A stretch of 64,000 nt of DNA from Solimonas sp. (GCA_030149365.1 JASBRP010000057.1:38727-102726), one strand, 5' to 3'. Positions 34,167 to 43,312 are shown, counted from the first letter of the stretch. A program made the numbers and translations. The notes: a model not told the origin generated them from the letters alone.

Positions 34167-36248
34167 TCAGGGATCGAGGGAATCGATCACGATCTGCGGC
34201 GTCAGCACCTGCGGCAGCAGCTTGGGCTCGCCGCCTTTGACGTAGACCAGGTACAGCGGCACGCCAGGCCGCTGGTGGCGTTCCAGCACGCGGGTGATGG
34301 CGGGATCGTTGCGGGTCCAGTCCGCCACCAGGAAGGTGACGCCGCGTTCGCGGAAGGCTTTCTGCACTGCCTCGGTCTTGAGGGCGACGCGTTCGTTGAC
34401 CTTGCAGGTCAGGCACCAGTCGGCGGTGAAGTCCACGAAGATGGTCTGGCCCTGCGCGCGCAGCTCGGCCACCTTCTCCTCGGACCAGACCTCTGCATGA
34501 CCGACACTGGCCTGGGTCGCCGGGCCCGGCTCCATCGCCGGCAGCCACAGCAGCCAGGCGGCGAGCGCCAGGGCGCCGAGCTTGAGTACGGCGGCGATGA
34601 CGCCGCGGCGCGACCACAGCCAAACCGCGAAGGCCACCAGCACCATGCCGAGCATTACCAGGCCCGCGGCGTTGGCGCCCGCCTGGCGCGCCAGCACCCA
34701 CAGCAGCCAGACCACCGTCAGGTACAGCGGGAAGGCCATGGCCTGCTTGAAGGTTTCCATCCAGGCGCCCGGGCGCGGCAACCAGGCGGCCAGGCGCGGG
34801 AAGAAGCCCAGCAGCAGGAAGGGCAGCGCCAGGCCCAGGCCCAGGAAGGCGAACACCAGCAGCGTCACGGCGCCGCCCTGGGTCATCGCATAACCCACGG
34901 CCGAGCCCATGAACGGCACGGTGCAGGGGCTGGCCACCACCACGGCGAGTACGCCGGTGAAGAAGGCGCCGGCATTGCCGGACTTCTGCGTAAGCCCCTG
35001 GCCCACACCCATCCAGCGCGTGCCGAAGTTCACCGCGCCGGACAGCGACAGGCCCAGCGCCAGCAGCAGATACGCCAGCAGGCCGATGAAGGCCGGTGAC
35101 TGCAGCTGGAAGCCCCAGCCGATGGCCTTGCCGCCGGCGCGCAGGGCCAGCAGCAGCGCCGCCACCACCAGGAACGACACGATCACACCGGCGGTGTAGG
35201 CCAGCGCCTGGCGCCTCGCCTCGCCGTCGCTCTGCCCGCGCGACTGCATCAGCGACAGCGCCTTGAGCGACAGCACCGGGAACACGCAGGGCATCAGGTT
35301 CAGGATCAGGCCGCCGAGCAGGGCGGAGGCCAGCACCAGCAGCATCGACGGCGGCGCCGAGGGGGCGGCGCTGTCCTGCGGCGCGCTGTCCTGCGGCTTC
35401 GCCGATTCCGGCACCGCCGTTACCGCACCCGGCACGGCCTGCAGCTGGTAGGCGCTGGCCTTGCCGCCCTCGTGCAATACCAGCACGCCGCGCAGTTCCG
35501 CCGGCGCTTCGACGAAGTAGCTCGACAGGCCCTGGCTCAGGCGCAGCGTGCCGCTGCCGTCGGTGTCGATGCGCTGCGGCGCGGCGTGGTTCACCAGGTC
35601 GTTGGGTTCGGGGAAGAACTCCACGCGGTCGGCGTGTGCCGGCATGCCGTCGATGCCCAGCGTGACGCTGCCGTCGGCGACGGCGAAGCGCGCCTGCCAG
35701 CCGGGCGTGGGTCGGGGCAACTCGGCGCGGGCCTTGGCAAAGGCCGCGGTCCAGGCCGGGTCTGGCTGGGGCTTGGCCTGCACCGGCAGGTTGAGGTTCA
35801 GCGTCGCCTTGCCGGGGATGCAGACATCCTTGCAGACCAGCCACTTCGCCTCGGCCTTCAGGCTCGCCCCCTGGCCGGGCTTCCAGGCATCGCTGAGTTT
35901 CAGCGGCACCAGGTGCAGGGTTTCCTCACCATAGCCGTAGTTGGTCAGGTCGCCCAGCGTGTGTGCATGCGGATAGGGCCACTGGATGGGGCCGGCCTCG
36001 ATGCCGGCCGGCAGGGTCCACTGCAGGCTGGTGGGGATGCCGGAGTCGCCGGGGTTGAGCCAGTAGACATGCCAGCCCTCGTCCGGCTGCAGGCGCAGGG
36101 CCACGTGGTTCACGGCGCCGCCCGGCTGCAGACCCTGGTTTTCGGCGATGAGGTCCGCCACCACGTGGTCGGCCTGCACCGGCGCGGCGGATGCGGCGGC
36201 GGGGCCCAGGGCGAGCAGGCAGGCGGCGGCGAGGCGGCGAAGGTTCAT
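34167..36248 (-). CDS. DsbD/ScsB-like thiol:disulfide interchange protein
   Basis: A 693-residue inner-membrane protein that moves electrons from cytoplasmic thioredoxin to the periplasm. A signal peptide (about 21 residues) is followed by a periplasmic DsbD-like domain with Cys139/Cys143 (LVCKDVCIPG). An eight-helix membrane domain carries the two redox Cys in NLMPCVFPVLSL and VVASPCTVPFMG. A C-terminal thioredoxin domain has WCLTC near residue 610. All three Cys pairs are present. The start is ATG 36248; the open frame continues upstream but overlaps the divergent DUF2845 gene. The partner is probably the thioredoxin-fold protein encoded next. The system could also help keep apocytochrome c reduced for the many multihaem proteins here. 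Confidence 0.88.
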   Translation of the reverse strand: MNLRRLAAACLLALGPAAASAAPVQADHVVADLIAENQGLQPGGAVNHVALRLQPDEGWHVYWLNPGDSGIPTSLQWTLPAGIEAGPIQWPYPHAHTLGDLTNYGYGEETLHLVPLKLSDAWKPGQGASLKAEAKWLVCKDVCIPGKATLNLNLPVQAKPQPDPAWTAAFAKARAELPRPTPGWQARFAVADGSVTLGIDGMPAHADRVEFFPEPNDLVNHAAPQRIDTDGSGTLRLSQGLSSYFVEAPAELRGVLVLHEGGKASAYQLQAVPGAVTAVPESAKPQDSAPQDSAAPSAPPSMLLVLASALLGGLILNLMPCVFPVLSLKALSLMQSRGQSDGEARRQALAYTAGVIVSFLVVAALLLALRAGGKAIGWGFQLQSPAFIGLLAYLLLALGLSLSGAVNFGTRWMGVGQGLTQKSGNAGAFFTGVLAVVVASPCTVPFMGSAVGYAMTQGGAVTLLVFAFLGLGLALPFLLLGFFPRLAAWLPRPGAWMETFKQAMAFPLYLTVVWLLWVLARQAGANAAGLVMLGMVLVAFAVWLWSRRGVIAAVLKLGALALAAWLLWLPAMEPGPATQASVGHAEVWSEEKVAELRAQGQTIFVDFTADWCLTCKVNERVALKTEAVQKAFRERGVTFLVADWTRNDPAITRVLERHQRPGVPLYLVYVKGGEPKLLPQVLTPQIVIDSLDP

Positions 36249-36305
36249 GCGGGGTCCGGGAGGATGCGGTCTAATGACATGAAAGAACCGAGGAGGTTCA
36301 GGGCC

Positions 36306-36908
36306 GTGAAGTCTGGCATTGCCAAGTCTATCGCCTGCCTGTTGCTGGCGTCCCTGTTCGTCTGGGCCAGCCCGGCCGGGGCGGCGGGCAGCCTGCGCTG
36401 CGGTTCGCGCCTGGTGTCGGAGGGCGACCGCGCCGCCGACCTGCTGGCCGCCTGCGGCGAGCCGGCCTTCCGCGATGCCTGGGGCCAGGCCCAGCCCAAC
36501 GGCAACATCCTGGCCGATACCGAGGAATGGACCTACAACTTCGGCCCGCACCAGTTGCTGCGGGTGCTGCGGCTGCGCAATGGCCGCATCGTCGAGATCG
36601 GCGCCGACGGTTACGGCTTCTATGCGTCCGCCGCCCGGCGCTGCGATTCCGGGGACCTGGTGCCCGGCCTGAGCAAGTTCCGGCTGCTGACGGACTGCGG
36701 CGAGCCACTGACGCGCAAGAGCTTTGGCCTGCTGCGGCCGCTGGGCCCGCGTGGCCGGCCACTGCCGCCGTCGTACCGCAACGCCTATGAAGCCGTTTAC
36801 CGCGAGGAATGGGTTTACAATTTCGGCTCGCGTTACCTGATGCGTATCCTCACCCTCGAGGACGGGAGAATCGTCGATGTCGAGAACGGCGGTCGCGGTT
36901 TCGATTAG
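36306..36908 (+). CDS. DUF2845 protein with two repeats, exported
   Basis: A 200-residue exported protein with two copies of the DUF2845 unit. The first: LRCGSRLVSEGDRAADLLAACGEP, EEWTYNFGPHQLLRVLRLRNGRI. The second: RRCDSGDLVPGLSKFRLLTDCGEP, EEWVYNFGSRYLMRILTLEDGRI. The Cys pair of each unit may form a disulfide. The function is unknown. I choose GTG 36306 because AGGAGG lies 9 nt upstream and the product then starts with a classic signal peptide. The in-frame ATG at 36279 has no ribosome site. Its 3' end overlaps the DUF1499 gene by 32 nt. Confidence 0.75.
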   Translation: MKSGIAKSIACLLLASLFVWASPAGAAGSLRCGSRLVSEGDRAADLLAACGEPAFRDAWGQAQPNGNILADTEEWTYNFGPHQLLRVLRLRNGRIVEIGADGYGFYASAARRCDSGDLVPGLSKFRLLTDCGEPLTRKSFGLLRPLGPRGRPLPPSYRNAYEAVYREEWVYNFGSRYLMRILTLEDGRIVDVENGGRGFD

Positions 36909-37320
36909 CCTTGCTGTCCTTTTGTCGGCCTGCGGCGGCGCCCGGCCGCAACTGGCCAGCGTCGACGGCGAACTGGCGCCCTGCAAGGCCGCGCGCTGCG
37001 TGTCCTCGCTGTCACGCGATCCGGACTACCGGATCGAGCCGATCGCCTACGAGGGCTCGCGCGAGTCCGCGCTGCTGGCCCTGCTGCGCATCATCACCGC
37101 CATGCCGGGCACCAAGATCGTGCTGCAGACCGAGGATTACATCCACGTCGAGTTCACCAGCCCGGTGATGCGCTACCGCGACGACCTGGAACTGCAGTTC
37201 CCGCGCCGCGACCCGGTGGTGCACGTGCGCAGCTCCAGCCGCGCCGGCTACTACGATTTCGACAACAACCGCGAGCGCGTGGAGCAGATCCGCGCCGAGT
37301 TCAATGCAGTGCAGCCCTGA
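36877..37320 (+). CDS. DUF1499 lipoprotein
   Basis: A 147-residue lipoprotein; the signal ends in LSAC with Cys19. The rest is a DUF1499 domain: APCKAARCVSSLSRD, then ALLALLRIITAMPGTKIVLQTEDYIHVEFTSPVMRYRDDLEL and HVRSSSRAGYYDFDNNRERVEQIRAEF. This family is widespread and of unknown function. GGGAG 8 nt before ATG 36877 supports the start. It overlaps the DUF2845 gene by 32 nt, so the two are co-translated. Confidence 0.85.
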   Translation: MSRTAVAVSISLAVLLSACGGARPQLASVDGELAPCKAARCVSSLSRDPDYRIEPIAYEGSRESALLALLRIITAMPGTKIVLQTEDYIHVEFTSPVMRYRDDLELQFPRRDPVVHVRSSSRAGYYDFDNNRERVEQIRAEFNAVQP

Positions 37321-37372
37321 GGCGCAGCCGCCTGGATGAGCATGCGGCAGGGATGCCGCCGGAGGAAGGGAA

Positions 37373-38557
37373 ATGGCCGCGAAGAAGCGCCTGTATGACA
37401 TCGTGCTGTTCGGCGCCACCGGGTTCACCGGCGGGCTGACCGCGGAATACCTCGCACGTCACGGCGGGACCAAGCTGCGCTGGGCGCTGGCCGGCCGCAA
37501 TCCGCAGAAGCTGGAGGCCGTGCGCCAGCGGCTGGCGCAGATCAACCCTGGCTGCGAGCAATTGCCGCTGCTGGCCGCCGAGGTGGACGACGGCGACAGC
37601 CTGCAGCGCGTCGCCGAATCCGCCAAGGTGGTGATCACCACGGTCGGCCCCTACATCCGCTACGGCGAGCCGCTGGTAGCGGCCTGCGCCGCCGCCGGCA
37701 CCGACTACGTGGATCTCACCGGCGAGCCCGAGTTCGTGGACCGCATGTGGCTGGCCTATCACGAGCAGGCGCGCAAGACCGGTGCCCGCATCGTCAACAG
37801 CTGCGGCTTCGACAGCATCCCCCACGATCTCGGCGCGTATTTCACGGTGCAGCAGCTGCCGGAGGAATCGCCGATCCGCATCGAGGGCTTCGTGCGCGCC
37901 GGCGGGCAGTTCTCCGGCGGCACGCTGCATTCCGCCGTCACCGCCTTCTCGCGGGTGCGCCAGACCCTGGACGCCAAGGCGCAGCGCCGCCGCCGCGAGC
38001 AGTTCCCGCTCGACCGGCGCATCGGCTCGCTGCGGCCACGGGTGCGTTTCCACGAGACGCTGGGAACCTGGGTGCTGCCCATGCCCACGATCGACCCGCA
38101 GGTGGTGCGCCGCTCCGCCGCGGGGCTGGATCGCTACGGGCCTGACTTCCGCTACGGGCACTACCTGCAGGTCCGCGAGTTCAGCGGCGTGGCCAAGCTG
38201 GTCGGCGGCGTCGCCGCGATCGTAGCCGGCGCGCAGATCCCCTTCACGCGCAAGAAGCTGCTGGCCCTGCGCCATCCCGGTGAAGGCCCCAGCGAGGAGG
38301 AACGCGCCCGCGGTTGGTTCCGAGTGACCTTCCTCGGCCGCAGCGGGACGCACAAGGTGCGCTGCGAGGTGGCCGGCGGCGATCCCGGCTACGGCGAGAC
38401 CAGCAAGATGCTGGCTGAATCGGCGCTGTGCCTGGCCTTCGACAAGCTGCCCAAGAGCGCCGGCGTCATCACGCCCGCCATCGCGATGGGCGATTCCCTG
38501 ATCCGCCGGCTGCAGAAGGCCGGCATGCAGTTCCGCGTGGTGGAGGCCACGGAATGA
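37373..38557 (+). CDS. Saccharopine dehydrogenase-like NAD(P)-binding oxidoreductase
   Basis: A 394-residue protein of the saccharopine dehydrogenase/trans-acting enoyl reductase family. The N-terminal Rossmann motif is VLFGATGFTGGLTAEYLA. Further family features are VITTVGPYIRYGEPLVAACAAAGTDYVDLTGE and NSCGFDSIPHDLGAY. Related mycobacterial proteins act in lipid synthesis; here the substrate is unknown. It may be membrane-associated through the hydrophobic stretch GVAKLVGGVAAIVAGA. It overlaps the DUF423 gene by 4 nt (ATGA). Confidence 0.85.
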   Translation: MAAKKRLYDIVLFGATGFTGGLTAEYLARHGGTKLRWALAGRNPQKLEAVRQRLAQINPGCEQLPLLAAEVDDGDSLQRVAESAKVVITTVGPYIRYGEPLVAACAAAGTDYVDLTGEPEFVDRMWLAYHEQARKTGARIVNSCGFDSIPHDLGAYFTVQQLPEESPIRIEGFVRAGGQFSGGTLHSAVTAFSRVRQTLDAKAQRRRREQFPLDRRIGSLRPRVRFHETLGTWVLPMPTIDPQVVRRSAAGLDRYGPDFRYGHYLQVREFSGVAKLVGGVAAIVAGAQIPFTRKKLLALRHPGEGPSEEERARGWFRVTFLGRSGTHKVRCEVAGGDPGYGETSKMLAESALCLAFDKLPKSAGVITPAIAMGDSLIRRLQKAGMQFRVVEATE

Positions 38558-38928
38558 CCTCGAAACTCTGGCTGGCGCTCGGCGCCTCGTATGGCTTTCT
38601 CGCCGTGGCGCTCGGCGCCTTCGGCGCCCATGCCCTGAAGGCCAGGCTCACACCGGACCTGCTGGCAGTGTGGAAGACCGGCGTGGAATATCACTTCTAC
38701 CACGCGCTGGCGTTGCTGGCCGTGGGCCTGCTGGCGCGGCAGCTGCAACCGTCCGGCGCGCTGACGGCCGCAGGCGTCTGCTTCGCGCTCGGCGTGCTGG
38801 TGTTTTCGGGCAGCCTGTACGCGCTGGCCCTGAGCGGGGTGCGCGTGCTGGGAGCGGTGACGCCGTTCGGCGGGCTGCTGTTCCTGGTGGGCTGGGCTTG
38901 CCTGGTGCGGGTGGCGGTCAAGAGCTGA
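38554..38928 (+). CDS. DUF423 small membrane protein
   Basis: A 124-residue protein with four predicted membrane helices, matching DUF423 (YwdK-like): LGASYGFLAVALGAFGAHALKARL, EYHFYHALALLAVGLL, LGVLVFSGSLYALAL and TPFGGLLFLVGWACL. The function is not known. Its start overlaps the stop of the preceding oxidoreductase gene, so the two are coupled. Confidence 0.88.
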   Translation: MTSKLWLALGASYGFLAVALGAFGAHALKARLTPDLLAVWKTGVEYHFYHALALLAVGLLARQLQPSGALTAAGVCFALGVLVFSGSLYALALSGVRVLGAVTPFGGLLFLVGWACLVRVAVKS

Positions 38929-38993
38929 GAGCTGGCTTTCGACAGCAAGCCTCATCCGCGAGCCGTGGCCTGTGCCGGAATCCAGGAAGAAAG

Positions 38994-40274
38994 CTAAAGG
39001 GCTTCCAGATCCACACAGCCTGCCAAAGCCTCGTACCCGGACACATTGGGATGCAAGTGATCTCCACTGTCATAGGGCCGAGCAAGGTAGGAAGGGTTTA
39101 GCGGATCGCGCAGGCAGGCATCGGCGTCGAGCACGGCATCCGCGCCACTGGCTCCACTGCGTACCCATTGATTCACTTGCTGGCGCGCTTCATCCACCGC
39201 CGCGCTGCCGCTGAGAATCCCGGGTGTGAGGGGGTCGAGCAGGCTGAGGGGCCCGGTGCAAAAGCCGCGTCCCGGGGTTATGGTTCCCAGCACCACACGC
39301 ACCCCGCCTGCCTTGAGCTGTCTTACCGTTGCAGCCAGCCCTGCAACCAGCTGTTCGGCGCTGGGAGCGAGCTGCAGCCCAAGGTCATTGATACCCTGCA
39401 GCAGGATCACGGTGCGCACGTTCGGCAGGTCCAGAACATCCGGCTGCAAACGCGAAAGCAAGGCAGGCCCATGCTCCGGACTGAAGCCATCGGCGTTCAC
39501 GCGGTTGCCCGCAATGCCCGCACTCACGACGCTCAACTCCGTGCGGCCGGCCGCGAACAAGCGGCGCTGCAGATAGTCCGGGTAGCGCTGGTCCCGGCCG
39601 ATGACGAAGGGCGAGCCGAGTATCCCCCCGCAAAGCGCAGCGGGAACATAGCCATCGGTAAGAGAGTCGCCGAGCGCCACGACGGTGTGGCGCGCTTCGC
39701 TGCCTTGCACTTCCAGGGCCGATATCAGGAACCAGTTGCTCGCCTGCTCCAGGGGCAGCGGCAGGAATGCGGCATCACCTGCGAGCGATAGATAAGGAAT
39801 CTCGAGAGACTGGTAGTGCCGGGGCAGATTCCGCAGGGTTGAAGCGGCTGTGAGACTGATGCCGAGTTTGTCGAAAGGCCGGAACTCGAGGCCGACGAAA
39901 TCGCTGATCACGGTTTCGCCAGGCGCAATGACTACGGTTTGCTTGCCATTGAAAGCCAGGGTGCGCAGGGACTCCGCATGCAATGCCGACCCTCTATCGC
40001 GCCGTCCCACGGTCACCTGTGACAGATTTACGGGCTCGGTGCCCAGGCGATTGGAGAGTCTCAGCCGCACGCGAGTGCCCGCTGCGTGCGGAGTGATGAA
40101 CTGCCGCAATGTGGCGCCAGCCGGCACGATACCGTTGAAGGTGTCGCTGGGAGCCGCAGCCCAGGCGGCGACTACATCGTCTTGAGCGGATTGCTGAGTT
40201 CCGCTGCTGCAGGCCGCAAGGGCCGCGGAAAGAATCAATGCCAGTCGGCGCAGGGGCATACGAGATTGGGACAT
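38994..40274 (-). CDS. SGNH/GDSL hydrolase, lipoprotein
   Basis: A 426-residue exported esterase-like lipoprotein; the signal ends in LAAC followed by SSG. The SGNH blocks are present: block I VVALGDSLTDGYVP with the Ser nucleophile, block II Gly in SAGIAGNRV, block III GINDLG, and block V SGDHLHPN with the Asp/His. A beta-rich N-terminal domain of about 190 residues precedes the catalytic part, as in rhamnogalacturonan acetylesterase-like and XynE-like proteins. The substrate is unknown. ATG 40274 and 40259 are both possible starts. It converges on the DUF423 gene. Confidence 0.82.
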   Translation of the reverse strand: MSQSRMPLRRLALILSAALAACSSGTQQSAQDDVVAAWAAAPSDTFNGIVPAGATLRQFITPHAAGTRVRLRLSNRLGTEPVNLSQVTVGRRDRGSALHAESLRTLAFNGKQTVVIAPGETVISDFVGLEFRPFDKLGISLTAASTLRNLPRHYQSLEIPYLSLAGDAAFLPLPLEQASNWFLISALEVQGSEARHTVVALGDSLTDGYVPAALCGGILGSPFVIGRDQRYPDYLQRRLFAAGRTELSVVSAGIAGNRVNADGFSPEHGPALLSRLQPDVLDLPNVRTVILLQGINDLGLQLAPSAEQLVAGLAATVRQLKAGGVRVVLGTITPGRGFCTGPLSLLDPLTPGILSGSAAVDEARQQVNQWVRSGASGADAVLDADACLRDPLNPSYLARPYDSGDHLHPNVSGYEALAGCVDLEAL

Positions 40275-40414
40275 GCCAAGGTTGTGGCCGAACCTGCTCC
40301 AACAGCGTCGCAGAGCCGGTAGGGCGGGAGGTGGGGCCCCGATCTCTGGCTTTTGCACCTGCCGGGTGGCAGCTAGAGTAGTGAACTTTCGCCGCCCACT
40401 CGCGACGCTAAGAT

Positions 40415-40436
40415 CCCCAGCGCTCTAGCGCCGGGG
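40415..40436 (-). terminator. Possible terminator hairpin after the coiled-coil response regulator
   Basis: CCCC-A-GCGCT-CT-AGCGC-C-GGGG, a strong stem 23 nt after the response-regulator stop on the minus strand. It is followed by ATCTTAG and not a true T-run. Confidence 0.35.
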
Positions 40437-40458
40437 CCCCTCCACGCTGCTCGGGGCT

Positions 40459-41631
40459 TCACTTCCGCCCCAGTGCCTTCGCAATCGAATCCGCCAGCTG
40501 GTCCGCGATGCGCGCGGCCGCGGACATCACGGTGCGTTCGCTGGCGTTATGGGCTTCTTCGGAGGCGGCGGCGCGGGCCTGTTGCACGACCTCGCCGATG
40601 CGGGTGGACTGGGCCTGCTGCGAGTGGGCCAGGCCTTCGACGCGGGCGAGCAGCTGGTTGTGCTGGGCGAGTTGCTGCTGCATCTGTTCCTGCACATGGC
40701 GCTGGTGCTGCAGCAACTGCTCCTGCAGCTGGCGGTGCTGTTGCTGCAGTTGCTCCTGCAGCAGGGTCTCGACGCGCACCTGCAGTTCCTCGAAGCGGGC
40801 GTCGATACGGGTTTCCAGCCATTCCACGCGCTGCTGCAGGTCGCGCATGCCGTCGCGGGCGGCGCTTTCCAGCAACTGGCGGTCTTCGTCGGGATCGCGC
40901 AGGCGCGATTCCACCACGGCGAGGTTGGCCTTGATCTCGGAGACCTGGTGGAAGACGTCCTGCGTCAGCTTCTTGAGGCGCGACTCGAGCTGGTCACGCA
41001 GGGCGGCGGGCAGGGCCTGGACCTCGGCCGTGGACGCTGCGGCGACCGCCACGGGGGTGATGGCCGGCGCGGGCGGTGCTGCGCTGACGACCGGAACCGG
41101 GGTGGCGGGCGGCGGCGGTGCGGCGGGGGCGACAGGGAGGGTATCGCGCAGCGCGCTGAACACGGCCTGGCCGATGGTCACGTCGGGTTCGCGCAGGCTG
41201 GTGACCTTGCCGGGGGGCGGGACCGCTGCAGCCATCGGCCGGGCGCTCTTCAGCTCGGCGGCGAAGCTCTGCAGGTTTTCCAGCACGCGCGTCAGTTGCT
41301 CGGTGGTGGGCGGCTTCTGCAGCACGTCGGAGGCGCCCTTGGCGCGCGCCTCGGCGTTGAATTCCGCCCCCTCGTTGGACGAGCAGATCACCACGGGGAT
41401 ATAGACCGTGGCGGGGTCTTCCTTGATGTGCTGCAGGGCAGTGAAGCCGTCGGTGCCCGGCATGACGTGATCGAGGAAAATCACCTCCGGCTGGTGGTCC
41501 TTGAGGAAGCTGTAGGCCTCCTCCGCGCTTTCCGCGGTGTCCACCTTGTAGGCATGATGTTCAAGATGACGCCGCAGCGCGAAGCGCGCCGAGCGTGAGT
41601 CATCCACGATCAATGCCGTCTTGTTCCCCAT
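40459..41631 (-). CDS. Response regulator with long Gln-rich coiled coil
   Basis: A 390-residue protein. Residues 1-125 form a receiver domain with the acidic pair (LIVDDSRSARF), phospho-acceptor Asp in VIFLDHVMPGTDG, Ser switch in VVICSSNEG and Lys in DVLQKPPT. Then comes a Pro/Ala linker (about 130-200) and a coiled coil (about 205-370) very rich in Gln, Leu and Glu. There is no DNA-binding or enzymatic output domain. The coiled coil probably oligomerises or binds a partner. GGAGGGG just before ATG 41631 is a strong ribosome site. Confidence 0.82.
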   Translation of the reverse strand: MGNKTALIVDDSRSARFALRRHLEHHAYKVDTAESAEEAYSFLKDHQPEVIFLDHVMPGTDGFTALQHIKEDPATVYIPVVICSSNEGAEFNAEARAKGASDVLQKPPTTEQLTRVLENLQSFAAELKSARPMAAAVPPPGKVTSLREPDVTIGQAVFSALRDTLPVAPAAPPPPATPVPVVSAAPPAPAITPVAVAAASTAEVQALPAALRDQLESRLKKLTQDVFHQVSEIKANLAVVESRLRDPDEDRQLLESAARDGMRDLQQRVEWLETRIDARFEELQVRVETLLQEQLQQQHRQLQEQLLQHQRHVQEQMQQQLAQHNQLLARVEGLAHSQQAQSTRIGEVVQQARAAASEEAHNASERTVMSAAARIADQLADSIAKALGRK

Positions 41632-41691
41632 AACCCCTCCAGCAACGGTCTATGGAGGAAATGTATCACCGGTTCCGGCCAACCGGCGCAC

Positions 41692-41728
41692 AAAAGAAAA
41701 GCGCGACAGTCTGTGGAGACTGCCGCGC
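41692..41728 (-). terminator. Rho-independent terminator of the microprotein gene
   Basis: A 12-bp stem (41701-41712 with 41717-41728, one mismatch) with a 4-nt loop. On the minus strand it is followed by TTTTCTTTT. It lies 28 nt after the stop of the 19-residue gene and is the strongest intrinsic terminator in the window. Confidence 0.88.
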
Positions 41729-41756
41729 AGGTCTTTCAATGCAGTGGGTTTGACGC

Positions 41757-41816
41757 TTACTTCTTCTTAGCAGCTTTCTTCGGTGCAGCCTTCTTAGCAG
41801 CTTTCTTAGCAGCCAT
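41757..41816 (-). CDS. 19-residue Lys/Ala-rich microprotein (histone H1-like)
   Basis: A tiny frame encodes MAAKKAAKKAAPKKAAKKK followed by TAA. GGAGG lies 5 nt before the ATG, the intrinsic terminator follows 28 nt after the stop, and the gene stands alone in a 400-nt gap. These signals make it a credible gene despite its length. The AAKK repeats resemble the basic tails of histone H1-like and AlgP-type proteins, so binding to DNA or RNA is an inference. The upstream 215 nt are relatively AT-rich and hold a TTCACA...TATCAA pair that could be a weak promoter. Confidence 0.6.
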   Translation of the reverse strand: MAAKKAAKKAAPKKAAKKK

Positions 41817-42031
41817 GACAGCCTCCAATTGCCAGAAAAAGTGGCCAGAAACGCAGACCCTCCGTCTGTGATCCACCACCCGTATTGATAGTGTCAGCAG
41901 CGTTTTGTGAACACAATAGGTTGTGCCTTAGTGTGATGAAATATCCGACGAACGGTAGTTCGCACGCTATTCGATATCTTGGTTCCACAGAAGACCGGCA
42001 GTCATTGCTGGCAAGGACTTAAGGCTCTTTC

Positions 42032-43312
42032 ATGAGTTCGTTGAGCGATTCCGTAACAACCCCTGCTCCGAGCCTGCGCCGGGCGCAGTTACTGCTGGCG
42101 CGGCAAGCCCTGGAGGCGATCCTGGCGGCGCAGCGGCCGGCGGATGCGATCCTGCAGGAGCTGTTCCGCGGCAACCGCCAGTGTGGCTCGCGTGATCGCG
42201 CGCGCATCGGTGACCTGGTCTACGGCGTGCTGCGCGACCTGCGTCGCCTGCAGGCCATCGCTGGCGAGGCCCAGGCCGATGCGGGCGCGCTCTGCGTGCT
42301 GCGCCTGCTGGACCTGGTACAGGCCGAAGCGGCGACGCTGGCGGACTGGGGCGTGCCGGAGGCGCCCCTGCTGGCGCAGCGCCTGGCGGACTTCGACCCG
42401 GCGTCGCTAACGCCGGCACAGCGCGACAACCTGCCGGATGCCTGTCATGCATTGCTCGTCGCGCAATACGGTGCGGAGGAGACCGCGGCCCTGGCGCAGG
42501 CCCTGCGTGGCCAGGCGCAGGTGGACCTGCGGGTCAACCGGCTCAAGGCCACGCGAGAGTCGGCGCAGCAGCGGCTGGCGCAGGAAGGCGTGGCGGCGGA
42601 GCCGACGCCGCGCTCGCCGCTGGGCCTGCGCCTGTCGGGCCGAGTGCCGCTGCAGAATCTCGGCAGCTTCCGCGAGGGCTGGGTGGAGCCGCAGGACGAG
42701 GGCAGCCAATTGATCGCGCTGCTGACGGCGGTACGGCCGGGCGAGAGGGTGGTGGACTACTGCGCCGGCGCGGGCGGCAAGACGCTGGCGCTGGCGGCGC
42801 AGATGCGGGACCAGGGCGAGTTGCTGGCCTGCGACATCAGCGCCTCGCGCCTGAAGAAACTGCGGCCGCGCCTGGAGCGTGCCGGCGTGAACGGTGTCAG
42901 CGGCCTGGCCCTGCCCGATGCCGAGGCCCTGGCGCAGCTTGCCGGCCGCTGCGACGCGGTGCTGGTGGACGCGCCCTGCTCGGCCACCGGCATCTGGCGG
43001 CGCAACCCGGAGCTGCGCCTGCGCGAGCCGGACTTCGCGGCGCTGCAAGCGCTGCAGTTGCAGATACTCGACGACGCAGCGCGCCTGCCGCGTCTCGGTG
43101 GGCGGCTGGTCTATGCCACCTGCAGCCTGATGGCGGCGGAGAACGACGAGGTGGTGGCGGCCTTCCTGGTGGCGCACCCGGAGTACCGGCGCGCCGATGC
43201 CGGGGCGATCCTGCGCGCGGCGGGTGCGGACTGGCAGGGCGCGGAGCTGCGGCTGCTGCCGCAGCGGCACGGTACGGACGGTTTCTTCGCGGCCGTTTTC
43301 GAGAGAATCTAG
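42032..43312 (+). CDS. RsmB/NOP-family rRNA (cytosine-5) methyltransferase
   Basis: A 426-residue SAM-dependent RNA m5C methyltransferase, like RsmB, which modifies C967 of 16S rRNA. An N-terminal helical NusB-like region (about 1-150) precedes the catalytic domain. SAM motif I is VVDYCAGAGGKTLALA. Motif IV DAPCSATGIWRRNPE and motif VI YATCSLMAAEND carry the two catalytic Cys. The usual fmt neighbour is absent; instead it stands alone, ending 4 nt inside the convergent hydrolase gene. Confidence 0.85.
   Translation: MSSLSDSVTTPAPSLRRAQLLLARQALEAILAAQRPADAILQELFRGNRQCGSRDRARIGDLVYGVLRDLRRLQAIAGEAQADAGALCVLRLLDLVQAEAATLADWGVPEAPLLAQRLADFDPASLTPAQRDNLPDACHALLVAQYGAEETAALAQALRGQAQVDLRVNRLKATRESAQQRLAQEGVAAEPTPRSPLGLRLSGRVPLQNLGSFREGWVEPQDEGSQLIALLTAVRPGERVVDYCAGAGGKTLALAAQMRDQGELLACDISASRLKKLRPRLERAGVNGVSGLALPDAEALAQLAGRCDAVLVDAPCSATGIWRRNPELRLREPDFAALQALQLQILDDAARLPRLGGRLVYATCSLMAAENDEVVAAFLVAHPEYRRADAGAILRAAGADWQGAELRLLPQRHGTDGFFAAVFERI

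Noticed and set aside
41806..41988. A 60-codon frame upstream of the microprotein
   Set aside because: It has no ribosome site, no recognisable features, and overlaps the promoter and start region of the 19-residue gene.
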